This document shows, one piece after another, positions 47,330-57,231 of a stretch of 64,000 bases of DNA. The stretch covers positions 491,501 to 555,500 of the forward strand of contig CAUYUJ010014338.1 in the NCBI GenBank assembly GCA_963575745.1. The letters are read 5' to 3'. Position numbers and translations under genes: made by a program. The first letter of the stretch is position 1. Each line of letters opens with the position of its first letter. A model generated the notes under the pieces. That model saw only the letters and a list, made by a program, of their open reading frames with translations, searched no databases and had not been told where the DNA came from. Source of the DNA: Prorocentrum cordatum. Lineage: Eukaryota > Sar > Dinophyceae > Prorocentrales > Prorocentraceae.

Positions 47330-49907
47330 CCACGCCCTGCCAGTGGCACTTCCTCTGGACCTCCGCCTTCACCTCCGCCTTTCCGGCGCAAAGCCCCCGC
47401 AGCAGCATCTGGAGCCGGTTTTGTCATCATTCGCGAGAAGGCCACTGACTGGCCCCGCCTCTGCCCCCCTCCCCCTCACCTCCACAGTCACGTCACGATT
47501 CGCGCCAGCGCCGTCCAGGAACTAGCCATTCCAGACGGCGCCGGCGCGAATCGTGACGTGACTGGACCCCTCCCCCGCTCCCCCCCATGTTCACACCCGT
47601 TATCGTCAGGAAATGAAAGAACGCTCTCCTGCCCCCAATACTGCATCAGCGGGTCGTCCTTCTGGTCGCACAGCGCCGACACGGCGGCGGGCACCCCGCC
47701 CTGGCTCACGATGCGGTCCACGACCTCGTCGCCGACGCCAAGCATCGCCTGCAGCATCATTGCCGCCGCGCGCCGCGCCTCCAAGCCCGCGCTCGGTGCC
47801 TTCAGCACCTGCACCGCGGCATCTGCGCCGCCCTCCGCGGCCACGGCCACGCCGGCCTGCGAGCTGCTCGGAGGGCCAGGTGAAAACTTAGATGATGTTT
47901 AAAGTGCTGGGGGCGTTTTGTTGTTCGTTTTGGGTCAGTTTTTTTCCGTTCGTGATTCTCGTCTCGCAACAAAAAACATTAAAAAAAAACGCCCAATGCG
48001 TTTTTCACATCACCTGAGGGGGGGGGGCAGCGGCGGATCTCCCGCCAGGCCCAGGTCCGTTCAGAATCGGTCCCCGCACCCCTCCCAGGGTCCATCCTGG
48101 CCCGCTTGTCGAGTCGGATCCATCCGTGTCGACGGAAAGCTCCCAGGAGGCCCGAAAAGGACAAAACACGCCAGGGAGGACCGCCGTTGTCTCAACTGGC
48201 TCGCCTCCGAGCTGCCGAGCGCGAGGATCTCCAGCGCGTTGCAGGCCACCTGCTGCAGCGGGCTGTGCTGCGGGTGCGCCGTCAGGGCCGTGCAGATCGC
48301 CTCACAGGCACCCGCCGCCACCAGCTGGGAACACGTGTCCCTCTCCTCTGGAGGACCCCTCAATGGGCCCAGGGTAGATGGGGCCAGAGCTAAAGGAACA
48401 GAAAACTACCCTGGGGCCAGATCTGACCTCCCTGGATGCGTCTCCAGAGCCGTCCCAGGCGCGCTCCACGCGCAAGGGAGGGACCCAACGCAGATCCAAG
48501 AAATCCGCGCGGACCTCCGAAAGTTGAGGCTTGTTTCATTCGTTCTTCTTCGAAGATCGCACCACGTCGCCAACGCATCGGGCGATGAACAGCGGTGACG
48601 CCAGGAAGAGGAAAACCAGCCTCCGAATACATAGCCCGTTTTGTTAGTATTTGTGATAACGTCCGTGCCTGGCCCCGCCCCCCCGCCCCATCCCCCCCAC
48701 CCTGTCGCGTCACGATGTGCGCCTGCGCCGTCTGGGAACTAGCCAGTCTTAGGTATTCCCAGAAAACGACGGCGCGAATCGAGACGTGCCCGGCCCCCTC
48801 ACCCCTCCTCCCCTCCGCCCCAGGTCACGCCCGTTACCGCCAGGGGATAAAAAAGAACGTCATCTACACGGACGTCCACGGCAAGGGCAGACCCGAAAAC
48901 CGACCGAACCGACAGTGACCGAAACAGGCGCACAGAGAGTAGCACACGAGGCCGCGGCAACGCAGCAGCCGACCGAGCCGAACCAGCCGAGTGCAGCCGA
49001 CCGCGACGTGGCCAATCGAACCGAGCCGCGGACACCGTCGATCTACCAGGAAGCTGAAAACACGCATGACTGGATTCACATGTGGGACAGCTGGAGGCCA
49101 CGCGCTAGACTCACAGGTGGAAGCCCTGCGAGCCTGACCATAGAAGGGTCGAGCGCTGGGGAGACAATTGGCTACATGTGTATCCAGCTCTCGCCTACGC
49201 TGGCCGCGTCATGTCTATCCAGCTTCCCCGTAAACATAGCGCGGCTCCCGCCCAATTTGGGCGGCCTTCAAAGGTACAAGGAAACTGCATAAACATGAGC
49301 GGCGCTGGGAGCCCCCTGGCGGCGTATATGTTTATGCCGCATCTTTCCCTTCTTCGGATCTGTGCGGCCGAAATCCTCCGAGGCCGCCAGGTGCTGCAGG
49401 GCTCCGGCGGCAGCGATCTGCAGTTCCGCGTCGGCTGGATGCCGCTGCATCGCCAGCACCAGCGAGCGGGCGCCGTCTGCGTCCAGCACGCGGCGGTGGC
49501 ACCGGCAGCTGCGCAGGGTGGCGGCCTCCAGTGCCTGCAGACACCACCACGGCGACAGCGGTGGCCGCGGCAACGGCCACGACGACGACGGCCACGACAA
49601 CGGCCGCGATGTCGACGGCGGCGGCGGCGCTGCCGCCGACGCGGCGACGACGACAACGATGACGACGACGGCCATAAGCACAACGGTGGCGGCGGCGTCG
49701 GCCATGACGACGGCGGCGGCGGTAGAAAAGGACGACCGCGACTGCGACGGCGCGGCGGCGAGGCAGCAACGGACCGACCGAGGCCTCGCAGGCCGCCCGG
49801 CACTCGGCCACGTCAACCGGGGTCGTGTCGCTCAGCGCCGCTAGTGCGTCTTCGACGTCCGGCGGCCCGGCGGCCTCCCGCTCTGGCCCGGGCGGCTTTG
49901 GCGTCAT
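47330..49907 (-). CDS. Armadillo-repeat protein, multi-exon
   Basis: Minus-strand segments together read as ARM repeats. Exon 1, about 49907-49760: MTPKPPGPEREAAGPPDVED start, then DALAALSDTTPVDVAECRAA. Exon 2, about 49550-49375: LDADGARSLVLAMQRHPADA, then LQIAAAGALQHLAASED. Exon 3, about 48335-48195: LVAAGACEAICTALTAHPQH, then PLQQVACNALEILALGS. Exon 4, about 47875-47632: EGGADAAVQVLKAPSAGLEA, then RRAAAMMLQAMLGVGDEVVD and RIVSQGGVPAAVSAL. A last exon near 47425-47330 (MLLRGLCAGKAEVKAEVQRK) is possible. The G/A..I..AL and QQ..AC.AL..LA patterns are the helix 2/3 signature of ARM units. Such proteins bind partner proteins; the partner is unknown. Four introns carry repeat elements. The start at ATG 49907 is provisional. 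Confidence 0.65.
47445..47632 (-). mobile_element. Introner-like palindromic element, copy 1
   Basis: Arms 47485-47520 and 47530-47565 are near-perfect inverted repeats (CAGTCACGTCACGATTCGCG) around CTAGCCATT. A GGCCCCGCC...CCCCTCC block flanks one side and CACCCGTTATCGTCAGG...AAAGAACG flanks the other. The same order of blocks is found at 48662-48862. The element fills the intron between ARM exon 4 and the putative last exon. Confidence 0.65.
48105..48175. repeat. Dispersed intronic repeat (TTGTCGA..GGATCCATCCGTG family)
   Basis: CTTGTCGAGTCGGATCCATC...GGCCCGAAAAGGACAAAACA resembles 47078-47140 (TTTGTCGAACCAGATCGATC...GGGCCCGAAACAAGGCAAAA). This copy is in the intron between ARM exons 3 and 4; the other is downstream of the gene. 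Confidence 0.5.
48465..48560. repeat. GGATC-containing dispersed repeat, copy 1
   Basis: CGCAGATCCAAGAAATCCGCGCGGACCTC...AAAG. It is related to the inverted pair at 60230-60350. It lies in the ARM gene intron between exons 2 and 3. Confidence 0.5.
48662..48862 (-). mobile_element. Introner-like palindromic element, copy 2
   Basis: Arms 48704-48737 and 48757-48790 pair imperfectly (GCGTCACGATGTGCGCCTGC against GGCGCGAATCGAGACG) around GAACTAGCC. The flanking blocks match copy 1 in order, including CACGCCCGTTACCGCCAGGG...AAAGAACG. It lies in the intron between ARM exons 2 and 3. Confidence 0.65.
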
Positions 49908-50064
49908 GGCGTCCCGACGGCTCCCCAGGTTGCCAGATTCAGACAACGAACGTCTTGAAAAAATGCTCCTCGTGTTTGTTTCTCTTCCTCCTCCTGCACC
50001 ACCTTCTCCTCCTCCTCGTCCTCATCCTTCTCTTACTCCTCCTCCTCCTCCTCCTCGTCATCAG

Positions 50065-50072
50065 CAGCATCG

Positions 50073-50120
<48 letters not shown>

Positions 50121-50203
50121 ACACAATCATCATCACCATCATCATTACCATCATCATCACCATCATCATCACCTGTATCATCATCAGCATCACCGTCATC
50201 ATC
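50065..50203. repeat. (CAT)n microsatellite, left block
   Basis: CAT/ATC trinucleotides with CAC and CAG variants. It directly abuts the 2.1-kb element that starts TTCTAGGCG at 50204. Confidence 0.95.
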
Positions 50204-52284
50204 TTCTAGGCGTTCACGTCGGCCCCGCCCGCTGGCCTAAGCATATCTCTGGAGCGGTGGTGCGCAGCGCGGGGTCCTGAAGAGGACGCGCGCCATCGCT
50301 CCCTGGCATGCTGCGACGGTGCCGAAACGTGGGGCATCATCGACAGTAGCGGCAACATCATTTAGCGGCGAAGCCTGGTCAGGCGGAGTCGACGGACTGT
50401 GGCATACACGCAGCGACGCAAACCATATCATCGCTACTCCTTGATATTCGGGTCCCTCTGGCCATTCGTGTTCCTCTTCGTCTACGTTTTCCACGGACGC
50501 ACCGTTGGCGGGTGGGACGGGCCACCGAGCGTTTACGCCATCCGGAATCATCTAGGCTCTTCGTCGGGGAGTTAAGGCGCCTGGTATTATGCTCCCCGCC
50601 GCCAGCTCGTGGCCCATGGCATAGCTCGGAAAGCTGCGGGTTGCGTCCAAACATGTTCAACAAAACGCGTTCGTGGTTCCAGTCTCCGTCTACCTCTTTC
50701 TGTTGTCCCACATGACTCTGGCGCGGTTGGTGGATATTGGGTGTGAGAAGCCACTTCGCAGGCACGCTGCGGTCGGTCACTTCTGCATGCGCGTTGCCAT
50801 CACCAGCTTCCAGTGCTACTGACACGTAGAGCTCTACGGCGCATTCGGGCTCATCCTCGGCGTCGCGGTGTTCGCACTAGGGGAGGCCTTTTTCGCGAGG
50901 GTGTTCGTGGTGGTCTTTAGCGCGCCGGTGTTCGCGGAGGCCTTCCTCGCGCGGGCGTTGGCAGTAGTCTTCCTCGCGCGGGTGCTCGAGAGGATCTTCG
51001 TCGCGTGGGCAATCGTTGAGGCCTTCTCTACGGGGGTGATCTTGGAGGCCTTCATCTTGGGGATGCTCGCGGGCCTCTTCACGCGGGCGCCGGTGGGGGT
51101 CTTCTTCGTGGGAGTGCTCGCGGATGTATTATTCGCGCGGGTGTCCGTGGAGGTCTTCACCGTGTTGGCACTCGTGGAGGCGACGCCGCCGCGACGACCC
51201 GTGACGCCGTGACACCGGGGGCGCCGTTACAACTCAGTTCCGGCCGTGCCACCGCCGTTACGACATTTTCTTCGCGTGAGTGCTGGCGGAAGTCTTCCTC
51301 ACGCGGGTGTTCGTGAGGGTCTTCAACGAAGGCCTTATTCAAGGGGATGCTCGCGGAGGTCTTCGTCGGGAGAACGCTCGTGGGCCTCTTCTCGCAAGCG
51401 CCAGTGGGGCCATATTCGTGGAAGTGTTTGTGCAGGTAATCTCCGCGCGGGTGCACGAGGTCTTCGTCGCGCTGGTGTTTGTGGAGGTCTTCTTTGCGCG
51501 GGTGTTGGCGGAAGTCTTCCTGATGTGGGTGCTCGTGAGGTTCCTCGTCACGCGGGCAATCGTTTGAGACCGTTCCAGAAGGTGCTCGCGGAGGCTTTCG
51601 TCGGGCGGGGGCTCGTGGGCCTCTCCAGGCGGGCGGTGGCGGGGGACTTCCTCGTGGGTGTTCAAGAAGATATTCTTCATAGCGTCGGTGTCCGTGGAGG
51701 CCTTCTTCGCACGAGTGATGGCGAGTTTTCCTCATGCCGGTGCTCGTGGGGGCTTTCTCCGACAGGATTCTCGTTGAGGTAATCTTCGCGATGGTGTTCG
51801 TGGAGGTCTTCTTCATGCAGGTGTTCGTAGAGGCCTCCTTCGCGTGGGCGGTCGTGGTAGTCGTCTTCGCGCAAGCGCCTGTGGGGACCTTCTTCATGCG
51901 GTTGTTCGTAGGGACATAATTCGCGGAGGTGTTCGTGGAGGCTTTTTTCAAGCGGGGGACCTGGAGGTTTTCTTCTTCGAGAGGCTGCTCGGGGAGGTCT
52001 TCCAGGTCGTCGTCGCGCGAGTGGGCATGAGCGTCCCTCCTCTGAGGTGGGCTCATCATCTTCTAGGCGCTCACGTCGGCCCCGTCCGCCGGCGTAAGTC
52101 TCCAGAACGGTGGTGCGTAGTGCGGGGTCCTGAAGAGGACGCGCGCCATGGCTCCCTGGCATGCTGAGACAGTGCCGAAATGTGGGGCATCACCGGCAGT
52201 AGCAGCAACATCTTTCAGCGGCAAAACCTGGTCAAGCGGAGTCGACGGAGTGCGGAATATACGCAGTGACGCAACACACCATAC
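50204..52284. mobile_element. 2.1-kb element with direct terminal repeats, inserted in (CAT)n
   Basis: About 225 bp at 50204-50432 and 52061-52284 are direct repeats. Both start TTCTAGGCG and share GGGGTCCTGAAGAGGACGCG, GTGGGGCATCA and a GACGCAA(A/C)...CCATA end. (CAT)n lies outside both. The interior 50870-52030 is a degenerate minisatellite of about 30 bp (GCGGGTGTTCGTGGAGGTCT type). No enzyme-coding sequence is visible, so the element would be non-autonomous. The terminal repeats are not the A or B repeats of the neighbouring retrotransposon. Confidence 0.6.
50870..52030. repeat. Degenerate 30-bp minisatellite
   Basis: Units such as CGCGGGTGTTCGTGGAGGTC vary freely. Because the period is near 30, frames stay open on both strands (a minus-strand HPREEDLHEH-like repeat of about 300 codons). 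I do not call it a gene. Confidence 0.8.
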
Positions 52285-52332
<48 letters not shown>

Positions 52333-52333
52333 G

Positions 52334-52389
<56 letters not shown>
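52285..52389. repeat. (CAT)n microsatellite, middle block
   Basis: About 105 bp of CAT with a few ATG/CCT interruptions, between the 2.1-kb element and the tyrosine-recombinase retrotransposon. It abuts both directly. Confidence 0.95.
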
Positions 52390-52606
52390 CATCTCCTGCT
52401 ACACCCCAGGCCACCCGAACATTTCTGTGTGGCGGGCGTCCGGGGCGATTCCACCAGAGGCGCAGCAGCGAGCGAACGAGACACATGGAAGAGAGAGAGG
52501 AGGAGGAGGAGGAGGAGGAGGAGGAGGAGGAGGAGGAGGAGGAGGAGGAGGAGGAGGAGGAGGAGGAGGACCCAACGCACCCATACAACACCGAGGAGGA
52601 GAGAAA
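52387..52606 (-). repeat. Split repeat B, terminal copy
   Basis: It begins CATCTCCTGCTACACCCCAG (plus-strand reading) at the (CAT)n junction, has GGCGATTCCACCAGAGGCGC, then a GGA tract, then GAGGACCCAACGCACCCA. It aligns with 52722-52878 over its whole length, the main difference being GGA tract length. Confidence 0.9.
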
Positions 52607-52630
52607 GAGAAAGAGGGAGAGGAGGGCGGG

Positions 52631-52726
52631 CCAGAAAAAGACTTGAGCCGACGCGGTTGCGGCGCATCAGCGCGACCACGACGGCCCTCGGTTCCACCTG
52701 AGATGAGATTTGCAAACACGGCCATC
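52631..52726 (-). repeat. Split repeat A, internal copy
   Basis: About 95 bp match 59037-59130 with five substitutions and a 2-nt length difference in an A run, counted by hand. The inner end CCATC fuses directly with the start of the internal B copy. Confidence 0.9.
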
Positions 52727-52878
52727 TCCTGCTACATCACAGGCCACCCCAACGTTTCTGCGTGGCGGGCGTCCCGGGCGATTCCACCAGAGGCGCAGCA
52801 GTGAGCGAACGAGACACACGGAAGAGAGAGAGGAGGAGGAGGAGGACCCAACGCACCCACACAATACCGGGGAGGAGA
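52722..52878 (-). repeat. Split repeat B, internal copy
   Basis: It starts CATCTCCTGCTACATCACAG (plus-strand reading), shares its first bases with the end of the internal A copy, and carries only four GGA units where the terminal copy has about 25. Confidence 0.9.
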
Positions 52879-52899
52879 CCCGAGCCCGAGAGGAGATTT

Positions 52900-53120
52900 G
52901 GCGACGGCAAGGCGGCGCCGAGATTACATAATCTTAATCAACAAAGCATTTGCGAATGTACTAATCAGAAACGGGACAGGCAAGGGTGACCAAATGTTCG
53001 AGACCTTGAAACCCAGTTTGCCTTGCAAATGAATCCGGGAAGTAGCTACAAAATGCACAGGGTAAGGCTCAGCGAGTCGGGTCCAGAGGATCCCAGAAAC
53101 GGGATCGAGACCAGAGAGAA
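52900..53120. other. 3' untranslated part of the retrotransposon
   Basis: Between the stop of the methyltransferase-like domain (53121) and repeat B. It is less GC-rich, and no reading frame or motif is seen. Confidence 0.5.
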
Positions 53121-53745
53121 CTATGTGGGGCTTCCCCGAAAAAAACAAATACCCTTTCTACATCTGCAACGCGGCATCACGAGACACTCAAGGTGATCAC
53201 GGGCCCAGCAGGCCACTCGCGTGAACTTCCTCCAACGGGCCACGAACGAGCAGATGTCGACGTCGAACGACACGGCGTCCTCGGCCCCCAGTTGGGCCTT
53301 CAGCGCGGGCGTGGCCCAGACCCGCGAGCCTCCAGGGTTCTCGAGGTAGACGGGGACCCCGAGCGAGCGGCACAGCGCGATCAGACCGTGGGCGAACCTG
53401 AGCTGCTGGTTCCCGAGGTCAACGGCCGCCTGCGTCCTGGCTGCCAGGTTCGGCAGCCCCCAAACGTGGCCCCTCGAGCGGATGGTGCACCAAGAGGTTC
53501 CCGGCGGCTCATGTCTGCCCCGACTCCAAGACGAACAAGGCAGAGCGATCCAAAGGACCGACCGAGGCGACGCCGCCTCGCACCCATCCCCGGACAGCCT
53601 GACGGACGACGGGAAGGTCAAGATCGCTCCATCTTTTCCATGCGAAGTCCATCGGCAGCGCGGCCAGCCCACGGCGGCTCAGCGCTGCCGACAGGCGGCC
53701 CGTCCCAACGCACAACTCCAAGACAGCGGTTCGACGGGGGGGCCC
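53121..53745 (-). CDS. Methyltransferase-like C-terminal domain of the retrotransposon
   Basis: It begins near 53721 with LCVGTGRLSAALSRRG (SAM-binding motif I pattern), shifts frame near 53620, and continues with VLWIALPCSSWSRGR (53560-53519), HVWGLPNLAARTQAAVDLGN, GVPVYLENPGGSRVW (about 53361-53320) and CSFVARWRKFTRVACW, ending at TGA 53121-53123. PC followed by ...ENP is the order of motifs IV and VI of cytosine-5 methyltransferases, not the DPPW signature of the Dam-like domain in classical DIRS elements. It follows the recombinase on the same strand. I infer a DNA modification or DNA-binding role for the element. The target-recognition part and motif X are not evident, so catalytic activity is unproven. 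Confidence 0.6.
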
Positions 53746-53899
53746 TTCTGACCTCTGAAACTCTCGTGAAGTTCTCTGAGGAGGTTGCGACGGATCGATT
53801 TCGTCGAAGGGCTTCCCACGTCTGGGCCTGCAAGCTCCAGCGCCCGCGCGAGGTCAGGCACGGCCTGGACAGCGGCGCCCCGCGCAGGAACACCTCCGG

Positions 53900-54830
53900 C
53901 AGCATGGCGTCCATGGACTGGCCGAAGGAGACCACCTGCTGGCCGACGCGATGCAGCTCTGCTATGATGCGAGCCTGCTTCGTGTAGCGCTTGAAGTTCT
54001 TGTCGGAAGCCCATCCTTCGCGCTGCTGAACGTCGAGGGCCGCCCGCCTCTTCGCCAAGAGGTCGTCCGAGGCACCCCCGTGGCGCAGTCCGTAGGCTGG
54101 GGCTGGGAAGTCGTCCAGCCCCAGCGCGCAGGCTGCCTCCTTCATGCCGGTGCCGAGCGAGCCTGGGGGGGGGGGGGGGGGGGGGCGACCGCAGCCGCGA
54201 CGTTCCCGATGGCGCTCGCCGCTTCAGGCCGAGGAGCGCGGGCACCAGGAAGACAATGGTGTCTGTCACCACCGTGAAGTCCCACAGGCCTGTCTTCTCC
54301 GGCCGCCCCAGCTCGCCAGGGCACAGCAGCAGCGCGGCGAGCCCCGAGCCCTCGGCGCCCGCCGCGACGGGGGGGGGCGACCTGCATGGCCGCCAGCTGG
54401 TCGCACTCGGACGGCCTGAGGTAGCACGCGAAGCTCAGGGTCATCGCGATCGCCTGCTCGATCGGGCCGCGGTGGAGCATCGCGCCAGCCAGAGCGGCGA
54501 CCAGCAGCCAAGGCAGCGGCGCGCGCGCCCTGCGGGGGGCGCACATCCCCCGCCCCGCAAGGCTGCGGGAGGCACGGTACAGCGCCTGGTCTCCCCAGCG
54601 GCCGATCGGCGGTAGGAAGAACTTCAGGGCCGCCAGGAGTCACGACGCGTCGTCGCCGCTGTGCCCGTGGAAGTATAGGTAGTCGAAGTAGGTCACCACG
54701 ATCGTGTCTAGCTGGCCCCAGCTGTTCCAATCCAGGTGGAGCTGCGAGAACCCGCCCTCCTCTGGTAGTCGCTCAGAGTGGCCTTGCTGACCGACCGCTG
54801 CTCGAGGTAGGTGACCCCCGTCAGGAGGCC
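53900..54830 (-). CDS. Tyrosine recombinase (integrase) of the retrotransposon
   Basis: The N-terminal SAM-like part is GFSQLHLDWNSWGQLDTIVV and YFDYLYFHGHSGDDAS. It is followed by an in-frame TGA at 54642-54640 and then LLAALKFFLPPIGRWGDQAL. Catalytic box I is LSFACYLRPSECDQL (54438-54393). There is a frameshift at the G8 run 54370-54377, then FTVVTDTIVFLVPALLGLKR, then a G run of about 22 (54164-54185). Box II is YGLRHGGASDDLL (54094-54056), where Tyr replaces the usual His of HxLR. GWASDKNFKRYTKQA, near 54010-53966, holds the nucleophile Tyr. Both Arg residues and the Tyr are present. The enzyme would insert the circular cDNA. Confidence 0.75.
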
Positions 54831-54835
54831 CCCCC

Positions 54836-55690
54836 TCAAGGCCCCCCGCTCGCGAGCGGCCGCTGCCGGCGGGGGCCCCTGCCCCGGCGGCCAGGGGGGC
54901 GGGCTGGAGGTGGGGGGCGCGTCCTGTCAGCATCGGCGGCCTGGCCGAGCGGCCTCGCTTCCCCGCGGCCGCCGCCGTGAGCAGGGAGACGGTCGCCAAG
55001 GGCCCCAGCCACCTCGGAGCCGACGCCTTTGATGCACCGGAGGCCCCGCAAGGGCGCGTCGGCAAGACTGAGCTCGCGGGGGGCCCGCCTCGCGACGACG
55101 CGCAGCCTACTGGGCAAGGCGCAGGCGCAGATCTCTCGCAAGACGCCGCGCTGCTGCGGCGTGGACCCGCGGCCCTTGCCAATGGCCGGGGCGAGCGACG
55201 CGTTGTCGACGAGGCACGCGATCCTCTTCCTAAAGGCGTCGGCGGACCTGAGCTGGCGGCGCAGGGCGGGCGCGACGGCGAGCCCCTCCGCGCGGTAGAT
55301 GCCGATGGGGGCCCCTCCACGGGAACGAGCGCGCGATGGCCCAGCCGTCACCGATGAAGAGGTTCGGATCGACCTCGCCGAAGGGCACGTCCCAGTTCTT
55401 GGCCTCGCCCGACGGCAGGGCGCCAGGATCGCGGAGCACAGCCCCAGGTGAGCCAGGGCCCAGTGCGTGATCGCGGGCGCGGGCCGACTCCTCAAAGAGG
55501 AACCGCCATCTCTCCGCGGTGCGGCCGATCTCGGCCACAGTCTCGCGGTCGCAGCGGCGGCGGCAGACCCCGCAGCCCCGGCCCGAGGCGTCGCTGGCGG
55601 CGATCTCGCCATGCCAGTCCGCGTTAGCGAAGACGACGAAGAGCGGCAGCAGCGACCGAACCTGCCAAAGCTCGCGACGCACTAGAGGTC
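54836..55690 (-). CDS. RNase H domain of the retrotransposon
   Basis: In one frame: NADWHGEIAASDASGRGCGV (first Asp) and IGRTAERWRFLFEESARARD. Near 55320 the coding frame changes. It continues with GIYRAEGLAVAPALRRQL (Glu), CLVDNASLAPAIGKGRGS (second Asp), LREICACALPSRLRVV and APRELSLADAPLRG (final Asp). The spacing fits the RNase H fold found after the RT in DIRS-type elements, where it removes the RNA template. The catalytic acidic residues are present. At least one frameshift is needed. Confidence 0.65.
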
Positions 55691-55859
55691 AAAGTGGCAG
55701 CGCCTCGTCCCGCGACACAAGGATTAAGGCGTAGACCGCGTCGAAGATCGCCAGCGAGCATCTCTTGAGGAGCATGGCCCAGGTGCAGTGGCCGACGACG
55801 ATCTAGAGGATGGACCCGCGCACCTTCGGACGGCGGACGGGTTCCTCAACGGCGCGGCG

Positions 55860-57231
55860 AAGCCGCTAGGCTCGTCGTGCGGAGACCCGCGCTGAGTGGT
55901 GATGTCCATCAAGTTCCAGTCCGACGAAGCTGGTAGTCTTGGTAGCCTCGACCTGCTCGTGGACGACAAAGCCGAGGTAAGACAGCTCGCGCTCGTTTTT
56001 TTCCTGACCACGACCTGGACCTTGGCGCGCTGCGGGCCTGCCACCAGGTAGTTGTCGACGCACGCGGCGCCAGCGGCAGGCAGCTCGGGCGACAGCGCGA
56101 CGCCCCGGCTGCGGTCGCGCACCTGCTGCGCGGGGCCGATGCGAGCTCGAGCGAGCGCGGCCTCGGATGCACGCTGGCAGAGGTGCAAGGCCCGGGGCCG
56201 GCCCATCGGTGAGGTCGCGAGCTCAGGTAGCAGCCAATCGGGCTCGCGGATCGCGATGCCACCCAGCTGAGTAACACCAGCAGGACCAGCGCGCACCGGC
56301 GGCTACGAGAAGTACTCGCAGAGATCCTCCAGCACCTGCATGGCGTAGAAGGCGTTCGCGATGCCCCCGCTGCTGAACCAGGTGTCGCCGCAGCCCTGCG
56401 TCTCCATGCGAGCGAAAGCGCTGCCGCTGGGCCGCTCGGCGCAGGGCGGCGGTCCGAACCGCGCGTCGCATGCGCGGGCGTCGAAGATGAGCCGCTGCTG
56501 GCCAGATTCCTTGGCGACCGCGAAGACCCCGCGGAGACCACGCCGGCCGCGAGCAGGAGACAGGCGCAGCATGCCCCTACCAAGGAGCTCGTGATGACAC
56601 CCCCGTAGGTGGCAGGGTGTCGCAGTTTAGGGTCCATGTAGGGTTGAGCAAGTCCGAGATCTCGTCGAAGAGCCGCTGCCTCCGCCAGAGGGCGAGGCGC
56701 GCGGGCCTTCCAATCCTGCAGCCATTAACGGTCAGCCTCCAGAAGTGCGCCGCGCAGCGCCGCAGGCGCCGAGCCGCCAGAAGGCCAGGGCACGAGGCCC
56801 TTGCAGTAGGAGACCGCGTCGCCACAACCAGCAGAGCAGAGCGGGCAACTGGGGCAGATGTCGGAGAGCGAGCTCGCGGGAGAGATGTCAGAAGGCGGGC
56901 CGTCCAACTTGACGTGCAGAGCAGCGATGTAGTCGAGCGACCGCAGCTGCATAACTGTGGGCCGCTTCCGAGTTGGAGGCGCCCCTCCCCCGCCGAGCCA
57001 GTTGAGCGCCTCGATGCCGTCGTTGGCCCAGTCGATCCGAGCCTGCGCAGCGGCGCGCCCGCCGGCGTCGAGGGGGCCGTCGCGAGGAAGTAATGGAAGA
57101 GGGGGGACACGTCGCCGACGGCTGACTGCCGCGGCGCGGCGACCAAGACGCCAGGAGCGATGGGCCGAAGGGGGGCCCTCCAGGATGGCCGAAGTCCTGG
57201 CGGCCGCTGCGAGCACCAAGGGAGACGAGGG
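55860..57231 (-). CDS. Reverse transcriptase region of the retrotransposon (disrupted)
   Basis: The N-terminal part starts just after the Gag stop and includes RIDWANDGIEALNWLGGGGA and a Cys-rich ICPSCPLCSAGCGD. A frame change near 56750 leads to WRLTVNGCRIGRPARLALWR and LLNPTW, another to MDPKLRHPATYGGVI, then SGQQRLIFDARACDARFGPP (RT block 2). Motif A reads WFSSGGIANAFYAMQ: Gly stands where the catalytic Asp is expected. TAG at about 56303 interrupts the frame. Motif B is LATSPMGRPRALHLCQ, motif C AACVDNYLVAG (VDN rather than YxDD). A shift at the T7 run near 55998 leads to LSYLGFVVHEQVEATKTTSF and VGLELDGH. The enzyme would copy element RNA; this copy looks dead. Confidence 0.75.

Noticed and set aside
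51157-52059. 300-codon repeat ORF with HPREEDL units
   Set aside because: It follows a degenerate 30-bp minisatellite inside an element; no sign of selection on one frame.
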